From the NCBI GenBank assembly GCA_028583605.1, contig CM053337.1, forward strand, positions 11,744,634 through 11,808,633: 64,000 nucleotides of DNA. The letters run 5' to 3'. How positions within the stretch are numbered: position 1 is the first letter of the stretch; every line of letters begins with the position of its first letter. Below are positions 10,976 through 21,645 of the stretch, piece after piece. The DNA comes from Dastarcus helophoroides. Taxonomy: Eukaryota > Arthropoda > Insecta > Coleoptera > Bothrideridae. A program made the translations under genes and the position numbers. The notes below the pieces were generated by a model that searched no databases, was not told the origin of the DNA, and saw nothing but the letters and a program-made list of their open reading frames with translations.

Positions 10976-11186
10976 ACATCAATGTCGAACGTTCAGTTGA
11001 AAATCGAGGAGCGCGTTGTATTTATTATTTTAAATGCTACTTCCATATTTTCTGATTAAAAAAAAGTTGAGTTTCGCCTCTAGTGTGGTTAACACACCGA
11101 GTTACCGTGCTCAGCTAAATTGTGCGTCGAAGTTAGTGATTTGTCGTTTACGGCAAAGTGCGTTTTTCGAAGTGCCGTGTAACATC

Positions 11187-11221
11187 GTGTGCGTCCAGGT
11201 CTTCGGATCGTTGGTGCCGCG
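11187..11221 (+). promoter_or_regulatory. Conserved 5' UTR block shared by two Jockey-like families
   Basis: GTGTGCGTCCAGG then GGATCGTTGGTGCC recurs at about 60853-60888 in the other element, with further upstream similarity (TTTTCGAAGT). Just downstream, CGTTGGT/ACCAACG can form a hairpin. It may be an internal promoter or RNA recognition element; the function is inferred only from conservation. Confidence 0.5.
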
Positions 11222-11513
11222 ATAACCAACGAGATCGACTTCTAGTCGAAATTATTCGATTTTTATTTGTGTTTTAATTCGCATATATTGTATTTATACA
11301 TTGTATGCGAAGTTTGTTTTAGGTACAGAAAGAGCTCTGCAATTGTATTGCAGAGCAAAATTATTACCATGGCGGCGACTTTGGAAAGTATTGCCGCCCA
11401 ACTGAATAAATTCATGGGGATGTTCCATGAATTAAAAGAAGAGCTAAAGGTCGAACGTCGTAGAATCGATCAAATCTACGAAGAAAGGGATCAATCATCG
11501 CCTATTACTGATT

Positions 11514-11517
11514 TCAT
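11514..11517. repeat. Gypsy C target duplication TCAT, left
   Basis: TCAT here and at 17179-17182 flank the LTR element exactly. Removing one copy and the element restores an open ORF1 frame in Jockey B. Confidence 0.9.
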
Positions 11518-12088
11518 TGATACCGGAGCCGCGTAAATTTGGTAAAAAAAAAATCGTAATAGTTTTTATAGTCTGAAAGTCTATAGCATTGCTGTTCACC
11601 GTCGGTTAAAAAAAAAAAATCACTAGACAAAACTGTCGGGAAAGGTTAGGCCTTTTGTGTCTGACACGGGACTGCCTCTGGTTTGTCCACCGAGGCCTTT
11701 TATTGGGAAGCGATTGTCATTAAGATTCAATTTACCACCCCAACGAATTCTAGAAGGAATGCAACTATCGGCTTTTGTCTATCTCAATTGCAGTTCCATT
11801 AAAATGAAACGCATCTAGGACAGTTGATGGTAAACGTCTACCAAACATCCGGGCTGTAATGGACCCAGGGACAAAAGCTTTGATCAATTATCCCAGGCTC
11901 GACATTACTCACCCTTTGTCCATCCTAATTGCATTTTTCATGATAAGGAAAAGCACTTAAGACGACAAACATCCTGTTATTCATTGGGGTGTAATTATCT
12001 TATCACTTTAGTGAATACTTCAATTTCTGCCTAGCGATTTTTTTTTTCTACCGTTAAGCGTCGTCAAAAAGATGAATATACGGTATAA
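11518..12088 (-). repeat. Gypsy C 3' LTR
   Basis: In minus-strand reading it begins TTATACCG and ends GGTATCA. Nearly identical to 16612-17178. Confidence 0.95.
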
Positions 12089-12102
12089 TTCCCCCCCGCT
12101 CT
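12089..12102 (-). promoter_or_regulatory. Gypsy C polypurine tract
   Basis: The minus strand reads GCGGGGGGGAA directly before the 3' LTR start, the expected position and composition of the plus-strand primer. Confidence 0.85.
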
Positions 12103-12461
12103 GGTGACGACACTTAACGGTGGAGCGAGCTTCGATGAGTGTTCCGTGCTATATTGATCCCCCAGATATTTTTTTATTCAAACAAACAACTAATCTATAA
12201 CAATGTTTCCTTATAACTAACATAAGAAGCAAAAAAAAAATAATAAACAGGTGAGATAAAACGGAAACATCCCTGATGGAGCTTGCGGTATGGAATACTT
12301 TAGACTGACATATAAGATGCATACATTGATAACCAAAGAAGAGATACATATAGATTGCACAAAAATTAATTTACAAACGTGTCTCTGTCACTATAAATTC
12401 ACCTTTGAGCAACCACTTCACTAAACTGTGAGTCTTTGATCCGCGAAAAAAAATTGTTTTT
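12103..12461 (-). other. Gypsy C 3' noncoding region
   Basis: Lies between the end of integrase and the polypurine tract. No envelope-like coding frame is seen; only short AT-rich chance frames occur. Confidence 0.6.
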
Positions 12462-15400
12462 CTATTCGGTGGCGGGTCGTATTGGGGGAGCAGGTCGAAG
12501 ACGGTCCACATGGATCTTTTGCAGTAAACCGTGTCTAAAGATCCAGTAGCATGTCTCACCTGTTGCGCGAATGATGGCATAGGGTCCCTGCCATCGGGCT
12601 TCAAAAGGTCGACGGACTTCGTTTCGCACCAAGATGGAATCCCCCGGAAGGTATTGGTGGAGATGTCGTCTTCGTTGGGGCCATCTTTTTCGAATGTAAA
12701 GCGCTTGATTTCTTCGAGCGACTTCTCGCTGATCGGTTATGTCTCGTGGAGGTGGTGTGGCTGTAGTATCCCATTCTCCAGGTCCAAGGAGCAGGTGGCC
12801 CATAAGGATTTCACTGGGCGATTTGCCAGTGGCGGCGTTCCTTCTCCTTCGGAGACTGAAGAGCGTAGCCGGCAGGTAGGCATCCCAAGAGATGGAATCT
12901 TGTCCTGATAGACGAATTTGTATGCCCTTCTTAATTTCTCGATTGCGCAATTCCGCTGGATTTGCCCTCGGGTGGTATGTGGCAGTCGTCCAATGTGCTG
13001 CTTTCCATTGTTCGCAACTTCTTGTCCAGCGGCGGCTCAAGAACTGGGGTCCATTATCAGTTATGATCTCTCGTGGATAGCCGTATCTGTGGAAAACTTG
13101 CTCCTCCAGGAGCTGAGTGATACGGCTAGTCCGCGTTTCAGGAATAGCAAACGCTTCGACCCATCGGGAGAAAAGGTCAGTGACCGTGAGCACAAAGCGA
13201 TTGCCGTCATCTGTCACTGGATATGGCCCCATTAAGTCGCATGCTATGGTCTGCCATGGTTCAGTTGGCTGACGCGGTCGCAGATCGGCGGCAGCATGTG
13301 GTGGCTTTCTTTTGAATTGAGCGCACAACAAGCAGCCTCTGACGTATTGGGCGACATCTTGGGAGACGGAAGGCCAGAAGATATGTCGGGAGATTGCATC
13401 TGCTGTTTCTTCCCGTCCTGGATGTCCCGCTAATTGGGAGTCGTGATATTCGAAGATGACCCTCTCTACCATGGATTGCGGAACTATAAGACGCATCATC
13501 TCGCGTCGATAGAGGTGGCCATCTTGCTCTATATTGAGCTGGTGTGAGCGTTGTTCCCAGTCTTCTGGGTCTGGGCCGAGAGGCATTTGTAGCTGGGCCA
13601 ACATTGCTTGGATAGCTTCGTCTTGCTCCTGGGCTCGTTTGATTTCTTCAGTTAATGTCACGATCTCCAGTTGACAGCATAAAGGTTCTGGTACGGGTTC
13701 TTGTCGAGCTTGAATTGGTGGAAGAATTTCTTCCAGATCGGTGAAGTCAACCGGAGATGTTGTCGGTTGAGGATGTCGTGATAATTCATCTGGAAGTTCG
13801 TTAAGTTTTCCGGGACAATGCTCTACCGTGAAAGAATACTGTTGCAAGAGCAGTGCCCAGCGGGTAATTTTGGCCCTGTCGTCTTTCATTTTATTTAACC
13901 ACTGAAGAGCGCGATTGTCCGTTCTGAGAGTAAAGGGACGACTCTCCAGAAACTGACGGTATCTTTTTACGGCCCAGACGATAGCCAGGCACTCCTGTTC
14001 ATTCACATGATATCGCTGCTCAGCAGGGGTGAACTTGGCGCTGGCATATGATATGATCCTCTTCCCTCCATCCTGAATTGGCTGATAAAGAACAGCTGAC
14101 ATTCCGACTCCACTTGCGTCTGTCTGGAGAATAAAAGGCAAGTTTGGGTCTGGCCGGTGCAATTTCCTGGGTTCCTTCATGGCGTCTTTAATGGCTCTGA
14201 AGGCGACGTCACATTCTTCAGTCCAACGATAAGGTTTCTTGGTACTTAGGATGTTGGTGAGAGGTGCGGCTAGCTGTGCGAAATTAGGTATATATTCGCG
14301 CAGCCAACCACAGAGGCCTAGAAATCGTCGAAGCTGGGTTCGCGTCTTCGGAGATTCCATAGCTTGGATAGACTCCAAGTGACATTCTAAGGGCTCGTTG
14401 CTAGATGCTCCACATGGTGACCTAGGTACTGAATTTGGGAACTTCCAAGTTGACACTTTTCTGGTGCACAGGTTAGTCCATGGGATCGAAGTCTCTCAAA
14501 AACAACCTGGAGATGCGTAAGGTGCTCTTCGTAGGTAGAGGAATAAATGATTATGTCATCCAAGTAGACCAATGCAATGTCATTCAAGAGGCCAGGCAAT
14601 ACTTCTTGAGACATGAAGCGTTGGAAAGTTCCAGGTGCGTTCTTGAGCCCAAATGGAAGCACCCTAAATTGGTAAGTAGCGCCATTTGGTGTCGTAAATG
14701 CTGTATATCTCTTGGAGTTTTGGCTTAGAGGAATTTGCCAATAGCCGGCCTTTAGGTCCAGTGTCGAGAAGATGGTGGCGTTTCCCAAATCTTTTAAAGT
14801 TTGAGGAATGAGAGGAAGAGACGTTGACTCATCCGCAGTCTGGGAGTTAAGTTGCCTATAATCAACGCAAAATCTCCAAGTGCCATCTTTTTTTGGTACC
14901 ATGACCACAGGAGAGATGTATTCAGATGTGCTTGGCTCGATGATCTTGCTGGCCATCATCTCCTCAATATGTGCGTACATGGCTTTGCGCTTGGCTTCTG
15001 AATAGGCATATGGTCGTAGTTGGAATGGTGTTGGATTTTTAAGCCGGATTTCGTGTGTCATAGATCGAGTAGTGGTATAGCCTGTTTGACCAGCAAAAAT
15101 GTCTTTAAATTCATCAAGGAGTTTGCGTAGATTTGGTTGCAGTTGTGTTGGGAAAGCATTCTCAATGGTGGGTGTCGTGATGCTGTGGTTTTTGTGATAG
15201 ATTGGCCCCAAAAGATATTCTGTGTACCTGCGTTCATTGCCGAAGTGGATGCATCTTCTTCTTGCGTCTAGATAGGCATTTTCCTCTTTAATCCAGGGGT
15301 AACCTAAGATCATTTCCTCGTTAAGACCCTCGACCACCAGAAATTTAATGGTCTTTGCATGGGTCCCAACTTGGACCTCCAGGTTCTGGACTCCAGTGAC

Positions 15401-15553
15401 GGCGGATGTGGCCTTGGCGGCTAGTTGCAAGGAAGTACGATATGGGTGACACTCTTGGCTGATTAGACCAGCTCGGACAAAATTACCATTAGCACCAGTA
15501 TCAACGAGTGCTGAATAGCTCTTTCTTCCGATGCTAATCTGAATGCGTGGCAA
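12462..15553 (-). pseudogene. pol of Gypsy C: protease, RT, RNase H, integrase; one frameshift
   Basis: Protease: YSALVDTGANGNFV near residue 15. Reverse transcriptase: YISPVVMVPKKDGTWRFCVDY, FSTLDLKAGYWQIPL, VLPFGLKNAPGTFQRFM and the catalytic LVYLDDIIIYSS. The first frame closes at 14387 after YLGHHVEHLATSP. Protein homology continues in another frame (LESIQAMESPKTRTQLRRFLG), so one indel lies near 14400. RNase H: FILQTDASGVGMSAVLYQ and LRTDNRALQWL. Integrase: the zinc module HDSQLAGHPGREET..CLLCAQFK, and core residues in ACDLMGPYPV, ITDNGPQFLS and NPAELRNREIKKG. Apart from the indel the polyprotein looks complete. Confidence 0.92.
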
Positions 15554-15588
15554 GCTACACGATGGCTTTCCGGTCTGAAGTGACCGAA

Positions 15589-16572
15589 TTAATGCTGGAT
15601 ACGGCTGTTGATTGGAAGCTCGGTGCCGCCGTGAGCACCGAGCTTCCTGTCGTTTCCCTGATTTGATTCTGCACGAAGTTCCCTGCGCCAGTTGACTTGG
15701 TTATTTGGACAGTCCGCATTCCAGTGAAATCCTGGACAAAACCAACATCTCGGAAGTGTTTGTTGGTTTTTCATTATTCTTTTACTCTCGGATTTCTTCT
15801 CTGTTGGTTGTGAATCCTTCTTTATGGAAGTTTCAGCTTTAAAGTCTGTCTCAAATTCTGAAGCAGTTTCGATTAGTTCGATCATTGTCTCGAATTTATG
15901 TGCCCGTATGAATCCCTTTAAGCGAGGATGTACTTGTTGAAAGAGTATCTTCGCTAATGCTCCTTCGGAAATTTCCGGAGCCACTCTTGCTGCTAATCGC
16001 TGTTTGTGTATAAGAAATTCCTCGACTGGCTGTTGTAATTCGTGAGCCTTGCCGTAGAGCTCTGCAAGTATTTCTTGCAGCACTTGGTCTGACGCGTCCT
16101 CTCGTTTTAATTTTGCACAGAAAAATTGATAATTTAAAAACAGGTGGTTATTCTTCTCAGCCCACACTGCTGCTTTACCTTTCAACAGTCCTATGCATAT
16201 GGATAGACGGTCTTCCTCGGAGGTTTCCTTGGTGTTCTCTTCTAATGTATTTAAGAACTTTATCGGATCCTCGTAGATTAGCCCCTCAAAAGATGGTAGT
16301 TTTACTGAAACAGACGTCTTCATTGCATTTATGGTCTCTTGGACTATGTGAACCGCCCTTTCATCAGAGAGCCGCGTGGGCTGCTGCAGCATTCCCGCAA
16401 GCTCCGTTAAAAATGACTTAGTCCATTGTGAGTCCATATTTCTTTGGGATGGATCACTGTCACTTGTTGAAGAAGTTGTGGGGTTAGTTGGGCGCCTTTC
16501 TGGTTGGGTATCTTCTGTTTTTCCACTTCTTGTAGCTGGCATCTCAGGGTTTCTGCTCGGGTTCACTTGCAT
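15589..16572 (-). CDS. gag of Gypsy C
   Basis: 327 codons from the ATG at 16572, intact. An acidic and Ser/Thr-rich N-terminus precedes the capsid region (VSVKLPSFEGLIYEDPIKFLNTLEEN, EEFLIHKQRLAARVAPEISE, HPRLKGFIRAHKFETMIELI). A Lys-rich segment and a single knuckle CWFCPGFHWNADC follow; its spacing is C-2-C-3-H-4-C, one residue shorter than the usual C-2-C-4-H-4-C. pol starts 36 bases further on in another frame, so gag-pol expression would need frameshifting or reinitiation. Confidence 0.88.
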   Translation of the reverse strand: MQVNPSRNPEMPATRSGKTEDTQPERRPTNPTTSSTSDSDPSQRNMDSQWTKSFLTELAGMLQQPTRLSDERAVHIVQETINAMKTSVSVKLPSFEGLIYEDPIKFLNTLEENTKETSEEDRLSICIGLLKGKAAVWAEKNNHLFLNYQFFCAKLKREDASDQVLQEILAELYGKAHELQQPVEEFLIHKQRLAARVAPEISEGALAKILFQQVHPRLKGFIRAHKFETMIELIETASEFETDFKAETSIKKDSQPTEKKSESKRIMKNQQTLPRCWFCPGFHWNADCPNNQVNWRRELRAESNQGNDRKLGAHGGTELPINSRIQH

Positions 16573-16592
16573 TCACTATACAACTTATGCCC

Positions 16593-16611
16593 CACGTTGG
16601 GACCGCCAAAC
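16593..16611 (-). promoter_or_regulatory. Gypsy C primer binding site
   Basis: The minus strand directly inside the 5' LTR reads TGGCGGTCCCAACGTGGG. This resembles the tRNA-Lys(1,2) primer site TGGCGCCCAACGTGGGGC, with extra bases after TGGCG. Confidence 0.7.
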
Positions 16612-17178
16612 TGATACCGGAGCCGCGTAAATTTGGTAAAAAAAAAATCGTAATAGTTTTTATAGTCTGAAAGTCTATAGCACTGCTGTTCACCGTCGGT
16701 TAAAAAAAAATCACTAGACAAAACTGTCGGGAAAGGCTAGGCCTTTTGTGTCTGACACGGGACTGCCTCTGGTTTGTCCACCGAGGCCTTTTATTGGGAA
16801 GCGATTGTCATTAAGATTCAATTTACCACCCCAACGAATTCTAGAAGGAATGCAACTATCGGCTTTTGTCTATCTCAATTGCAGTTCCATTAAAATGAAA
16901 CGCATCTAGGACAGTTGATGGTAAACGTCTACCAAACATCCGGGCTGTAATGGACCCAGGGAAAAAAGCTTTGATCAATTATCCCAGGCTCGACATTACT
17001 CACCCTTTGTCCATCCTAATTGCATTTTTCATGATAAGGAAAAGCACTTAAGACGACAAACATCCTGTTATTCATTGGGGTGTAATTATCTTATCACTTT
17101 AGTGAATACTTCAATTTCTGCCTAGCAATTTTTTTTTCTACCGCTAAGCGTCGTCAAAAAGATGAATATACGGTATAA
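16612..17178 (-). repeat. Gypsy C 5' LTR
   Basis: Paired with 11518-12088; the few base differences and shorter A-runs suggest recent insertion. It would carry the promoter. Confidence 0.95.
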
Positions 17179-18459
17179 TCATGAGCGAAATCAGCGTAAT
17201 AAGTGAGGCTCCGAGCGAGGAATCCAATGGTAAGCGCGCCCGATCTACTTCCGAGGAGGAGGAAGTTAACGACTTTCAGGAAGTCAAGAAGAAGAAAGTC
17301 AGAAGGAAGAAGGCAGCAAAGCAGCCTTCGACCCAAGGAGAAACGTCGGGAGACGAGACTCCAACACCTTCTACTGCAAGTACGGAGGAAAAGGGGAACG
17401 ACAACTCCAAAGAAGGAGTCAAAAGCAGCCCCAGCAAAGATTCAAAGAAATGAGACTGAGAAGAATACCGCCACCGACACCAAAGTTCCACCTGTTATCA
17501 TCAGGGATGCAGGTAAGTGGAAACATAAATGCTATTATGTGTTCCAGAAAGATTGGTTATACAAAGGACAAGTGCGTCTTCGAAGGAGTGCGAGTGCAAC
17601 CTGCTACAGTGACCGACTTCAGAGACCTGACAAGGTTGCTAGAGAAGGAGAAAGTTCAATATCACTCATTTGCTCTTCCGGAGGAAAGGAGCGTCAAGGC
17701 AGTGGTACGAGGAATTCCAAGGGACATTTCCGAGGAAGATTTCAAGGCCGCTCTTGAAGAAGATGGGTTCAGACCCATCAATGTCAAAAGGATGAGGAAT
17801 TCATTCACAAAGAAGCTTCACAACATGATGTTTGTGGAGCTTCAGCACGGTGAAGAGGAGATCTTCAAACTTGAGAAGTTGATGGGTCTGGACACTCAAG
17901 TGGAAGTTCCAAGACCGAGCAAACAGGTAAGGCAATGCCACAGGTGCCAGAGGTTTAACCATGGGCAGAGGAATTGCCATGCTGAGGCAGTTTGCGTTAA
18001 GTGTGCTGGAAAGCACCTTAGCAAAGACTGCAAGCGTCCCAAGGACAAGCCCAAGAAATGTGCCAACTGCGAGGGAGAACATGTAGCCTGCTACTGAGGT
18101 TGCCCCGCTTTCCCACCACCGAGAAAGCAACAGTCGACACCAAAGAAAGTTCAGGAACAACCCAAGAGTAAAACGTCAAATTCTAAGGAAAAGCCTACGA
18201 CAGCCAAGACGACAACTGCAACTACGAAGGTTTCGCCAAAACCAGAAGCTCCCAGTGCTAGGGTAAGTGGAAACACAAAATCCTACGCTTCAGTTGTTGC
18301 AGGAAACTCCAAAAAAGCCAAAACACAGAAAAATTTTTCGGAGGAAACTAATCAAGTTGTACTGGACTTGGTGAGAGCAGTCTCCGAAGCTGGAAACAGC
18401 CAAGAAGCCATTGTCTCCATAATGATGATGCTTCCAAAGATTCTCAGCCTAAAACGTTA

Positions 18460-21156
18460 ATGGAGAGACGCTAAGAAAGGAGAGTAAACGAAGGAAACCC
18501 TGCTCGTCGACAGCATCTCAAGGCAGTTTTCTGGAACTGCAACGGACTCCAAGGCAACAGGAACGAACTCGAAGTTTTCGCAAAGGAAAACGACTTGGAC
18601 GTACTGATGCTGAGCGAAACCAGGATGACGTTCAGATCTAAGGATCCAAAAATCCGAGGATATGTTCTTCACCGCAGAGGCAGACCAACTGGCCCAGGAG
18701 GAGGCACAGCTATTTACGTAAGTAGAAAGCTAACGCATTTTGCTGCAGGCACCCCGGAGTTGGAAAAGCTGGAAGGAATTGGAGTAACAATTCAAATGGC
18801 GCAGGGATCTCTGACGCTGGTGTCTTGTTACTCCATAACCAACGCCCTCACAGAGACAGATTTGGCACGCATCTTCGAAATAAACAATAACAATGTTATT
18901 GTAGCCGGAGACCTTAATGCCAAAAACGTTGATTGGGGCAGCAGAGTCAACAACAAAAACGGGAGGACACTTCAAAGGTTCACAGCACAGAACGGAATCG
19001 ATGTAATGGCTCCAGAAGAACCAACCCATCATCGCGCCACAGGAATACCAGATGTCCTGGACGTTGCTCTGATGAAGGATGTTCGATACACTGTTGAGTT
19101 AACATCAGTTAGTGAGCTAAGCTCAGACCACAACCCAGTGATGATGACCATCGGAGATGATCGTGGACCCAAGCCTCCAGAAACCTGCAAGAAAACAAAC
19201 TGGACACAGTTCAGGGAGTATCTGGCAGCAAACCTGGAAGAGCCTGGAGAGATCAATACAAACGATGACATCAACACAGCGGTGGAAAGACTGGAAATCA
19301 CCATAACAGATTCAATTCTGGCTGCGACCAAAACTTTCCGGCGTATAGAAGGAAGGGAACCACTGCCAAATCACTTGGTGGAGCTGATTAGAAGGAAAAA
19401 TCGTGCCAGGAAGAGAGCAAGACGGACCAATCTGCAAGCAGATAAGGCGGAAGTCAACAGGCTAATCCACGAGCTCAGGTATGAACTCAGAGAGCACAAA
19501 AATTCTAAGTTTCAGGAACACCTAAGAAGTTGCAACCTTGAAACTCCATCAGATCTCTGGCGCACAGCCAAAGCTCTAAGAGGAGTTAGGAAACCTTTCC
19601 CTCCGATACACGGACCTCAAGGAATGGCTTACTCAGATCAGGAAAAGGCCGCAGCTTTTGCTAAGACCTTTGAACGACACTGTCAGGCCACACTTGAAGA
19701 AGTGGACTTAGATTTCGTAGATGAGGTTGAAAAAGAGGTTCAAATTCTTCAGGAGGAAGTGCCAGAAGAAGACGACGTCATCCAGCCAACTACTGAGGAG
19801 GAAATCCAAAGCTTTCTGCGCAAGCTAAATGTCAAAAAGTCCCCAGGTCCAGACGGAATTTCAAACCAAGCTTTGAAGTCTCTTCCGGACCAAGCTGTCA
19901 AATACTTTGGAGCAATAGTCAATTCCATGTTTAAAATCCGGTATTTTCCAACCAGATGGAAGACTGCAAACGTTATCTTCATTCCTAAGCCAGGTAAGGA
20001 TGGGAAATTCTCCCAAAATTACAGGCCAATCAGCCTCTTATCCAACCTGGGTAAGGTGGCGGAAAGGATTTTGAGAAAACGTCTGCAGAATATCATCAGC
20101 GATCGCGACATCATTCCTAAGGAACAATTTGGATTCCAACCTATGCACTCTACCTCAGACCAACTGCTGAGAGTGGTTGAAACAATCACCCAACGCATGA
20201 ACTGGAACCAGGTAGTTGGAGTTATTTTCTTCGATATCTCCAAGGCATTTGACACAGTTTGGCATCAAGGATTAGTCTTTAAGATGCACCAGTTTGGAAT
20301 ACCTCTAACAATGGTTCAAATGGTAAGCTCGTTCCTGGACCAGCGCTCTTTTAGAGCAAAGGTGGGACAGGAACTATCAAACCAGTTTAGGTTACAGTAT
20401 GGAGTGCCTCAAGGTTCTGCCTTGTCACCTCTGCTGTATTCTCTGTTCACAGCAGACATTCCGAGAACCAATCCAACAACCGACAACACCTTATTGGCGA
20501 CTCACGCAGATGACACAGCTTTAGTGGCGTACTCTTTCAGCCCAGAGGTGGTCACCAGACGACTTCAGGAGGCAACAGACAGTCTACTAGATTACTTTGG
20601 CCAATGGAGAATCCAAGTCAACGCAGACAAGACCCAAGCAGTCTTTTTCACTCGAAAAAGACTCCAACCATATGGACATGTAAATGTTCATGTCGACTGG
20701 AGACTTCAGGCAAAGTATCTAGGTGTCATTTTAGACAAAAGACTAACATTCCAGGCACACATCGATTATGCAGTGTCCAAAGCTAAAATGCTGAAGGGAC
20801 TGCTGCAAGCGATGATTGGTAGAAATAGTAACCTGTCCATTGGACTTAAAGTGTTACTATACAAATCAATCATAAGACCAGCGATGACCTACGCATCTGT
20901 AGCTTGGTCACAGGCGACGGATAATCAGATGAAGAAACTCCAGGTGTTCCAGAACGTCTTTCTAAGACAAGCCATGGACGCTCCATGGTTTGTGAGAAAC
21001 AATCAGCTCCACAGAGAAGCTGAACTACCTTCGGTAAGAGAATTTCTTAGGGAAAACAATTCCAGGGCGATGGTGAGAGCGGAAACGCATCCCAACGAAC
21101 TAGTTCGACAGGCAGACATCCCAACCAGGATTAGGAGACCAAGGATGGTCCTCTAG
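18460..21156 (+). pseudogene. ORF2 of Jockey B: endonuclease and reverse transcriptase
   Basis: The ATG at 18460 overlaps the ORF1 stop as TAATG. Codon 5 is TAA (18472-18474), after which the frame stays open to 21156. Apurinic-type endonuclease: KAVFWNCNGLQGNRNELEVF, LMLSETRM, VIVAGDLNAKNVDWGS, LDVALMKD, LSSDHNPVMM. Reverse transcriptase: NVKKSPGPDGISN, TANVIFIPKPGKDG, NYRPISLLSNLGKVAERI, FDISKAFDTVWH, GVPQGSALSPLLYSLF. The catalytic box is HADDTAL rather than YADD or FADD. C-terminal domain: YLGVILDKRLTFQAHI, MTYASVAWSQAT, FLRQAMDAPWFVRN. Except for the early stop it appears complete. Confidence 0.92.
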
Positions 21157-21645
21157 GCTGAGACTTTCATCGTGAAAATTTTTCTGTTTTGTTTGTTCTT
21201 ATGTTTCAGGCAAAACAGCTTACAATAGTGCTCCAGCACTATTGTACTGTTCCGACGGAGGGATTGGGGGCCAAGGGCCCGGCCCGAAGAAGTAGGGGTT
21301 TTTAGTCGGTACCCGTAGTTTGAGCGGAAGTCCGACACTATCTGGGTTATCTTCCCAGGTGTGCGTAAAGCATTTTCCCATACTTTAACAAATAAAAAAA
21401 TTCCATATTTTCATTTATAGGCCCTACATAACAGTTTTGCATTGCCACTTTTTTCAAAAAATAGTTATAATAAAACTACAATAGTATTTTGTATGATTTT
21501 TATTTGTATTTATATTTGTACGTAGTGTGTATACTAATTTTAAAATTTTATTTATAATAATTGAAAAGTATCAGATCTTTGCGACCCCCTTTCAGTAGTC
21601 TCGCGACCCCCCTGGGGGTCGCGACCCACAGTTTAAGAAGCCCTG
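21157..21645. other. Jockey B 3' UTR, then hAT 5' end
   Basis: 21157-21420 is the 3' UTR of the non-LTR element; it includes a C/G-rich block near 21260-21290 and finishes near AAATAAAAAAA. The remainder is the 5' terminus of the BED hAT, with GCGACCCCC motifs and an inverted GGGGGTCGCGACCC block next to the terminal repeat. Confidence 0.6.

Larger units (their letters stand above)
11518..17178 (-). mobile_element. Gypsy C, full-length LTR retrotransposon
   Basis: 5661 bp with two LTRs of about 570 bp (11518-12088 and 16612-17178), TCAT duplications, primer site, polypurine tract, gag and pol on the minus strand. The LTRs differ at only a handful of sites by eye (for example GCATTGCTG against GCACTGCTG, AAAGGTTAGG against AAAGGCTAGG), so this is one of the youngest insertions in the window. 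No env frame is present. Base composition is more GC-rich than almost everything around it. Confidence 0.95.
11369..18460 (+). pseudogene. ORF1 (gag-like) of Jockey B, split and frameshifted
   Basis: ATG at 11369. The N-terminal 50 codons (LESIAAQLNKFMGMFHELK) are likely coiled coil. The Gypsy inserted at TCAT; ORF1 resumes in frame at 17183 (SEISVISEAPSEE) with a Lys/Glu-rich segment. Two frameshifts follow between about 17440 and 17560. The PRE-type domain is clear (ERSVKAVVRGIPRDISEEDFK), followed by three cysteine knuckles (CHRCQRFNHGQRNC, CVKCAGKHLSKDC, CANCEGEH). An in-frame TGA lies at 18095-18097 before GCPAFPP, probably once an Arg codon. The C-terminal Ser/Thr/Lys-rich tail ends in TAA at 18458-18460, overlapping the ORF2 ATG by one base. 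Confidence 0.85.
10975..21420 (+). mobile_element. Jockey-like non-LTR retrotransposon B, split by a Gypsy
   Basis: Own sequence is about 10975-11517 and 17183-21420 on the plus strand: 5' UTR, ORF1 with zinc knuckles, ORF2 with endonuclease and reverse transcriptase, then a 3' UTR ending near an A-rich AAATAAAAAAA. Composition is visibly less AT-rich than the flanks. The 5' UTR shares the block GTGTGCGTCCAGG..GGATCGTTGGTGCC with the element at 60747. It is inserted in the 5' part of the BED hAT. Both ends are approximate. Confidence 0.8.
5530..21645 (-). mobile_element. BED-finger hAT, swollen to 16 kb by later insertions
   Basis: Inverted ends CAGGGCTTCTTAAACTT (from 5530) and, on the opposite strand, CAGGGCTTCTTAAACTG (from 21645), with GCGACCCCC-rich subterminal sequence at both. 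An 8-bp target duplication flanks it. The element's own sequence is about 5530-6422, 9177-10975 and roughly 21420-21645. The rest is a truncated 412-like LTR element and a Jockey-like element that itself holds a Gypsy. It was inserted within the gag of Gypsy A. Confidence 0.88.

Noticed and set aside
12531..13235. Overlapping plus-strand open frames of 62-125 codons
   Set aside because: Antisense shadows of the Gypsy C integrase, with no motifs of their own.
17203..17757. 184-codon plus frame
   Set aside because: Mostly an off-frame reading of Jockey B ORF1; only a short central part is the true frame between two frameshifts.
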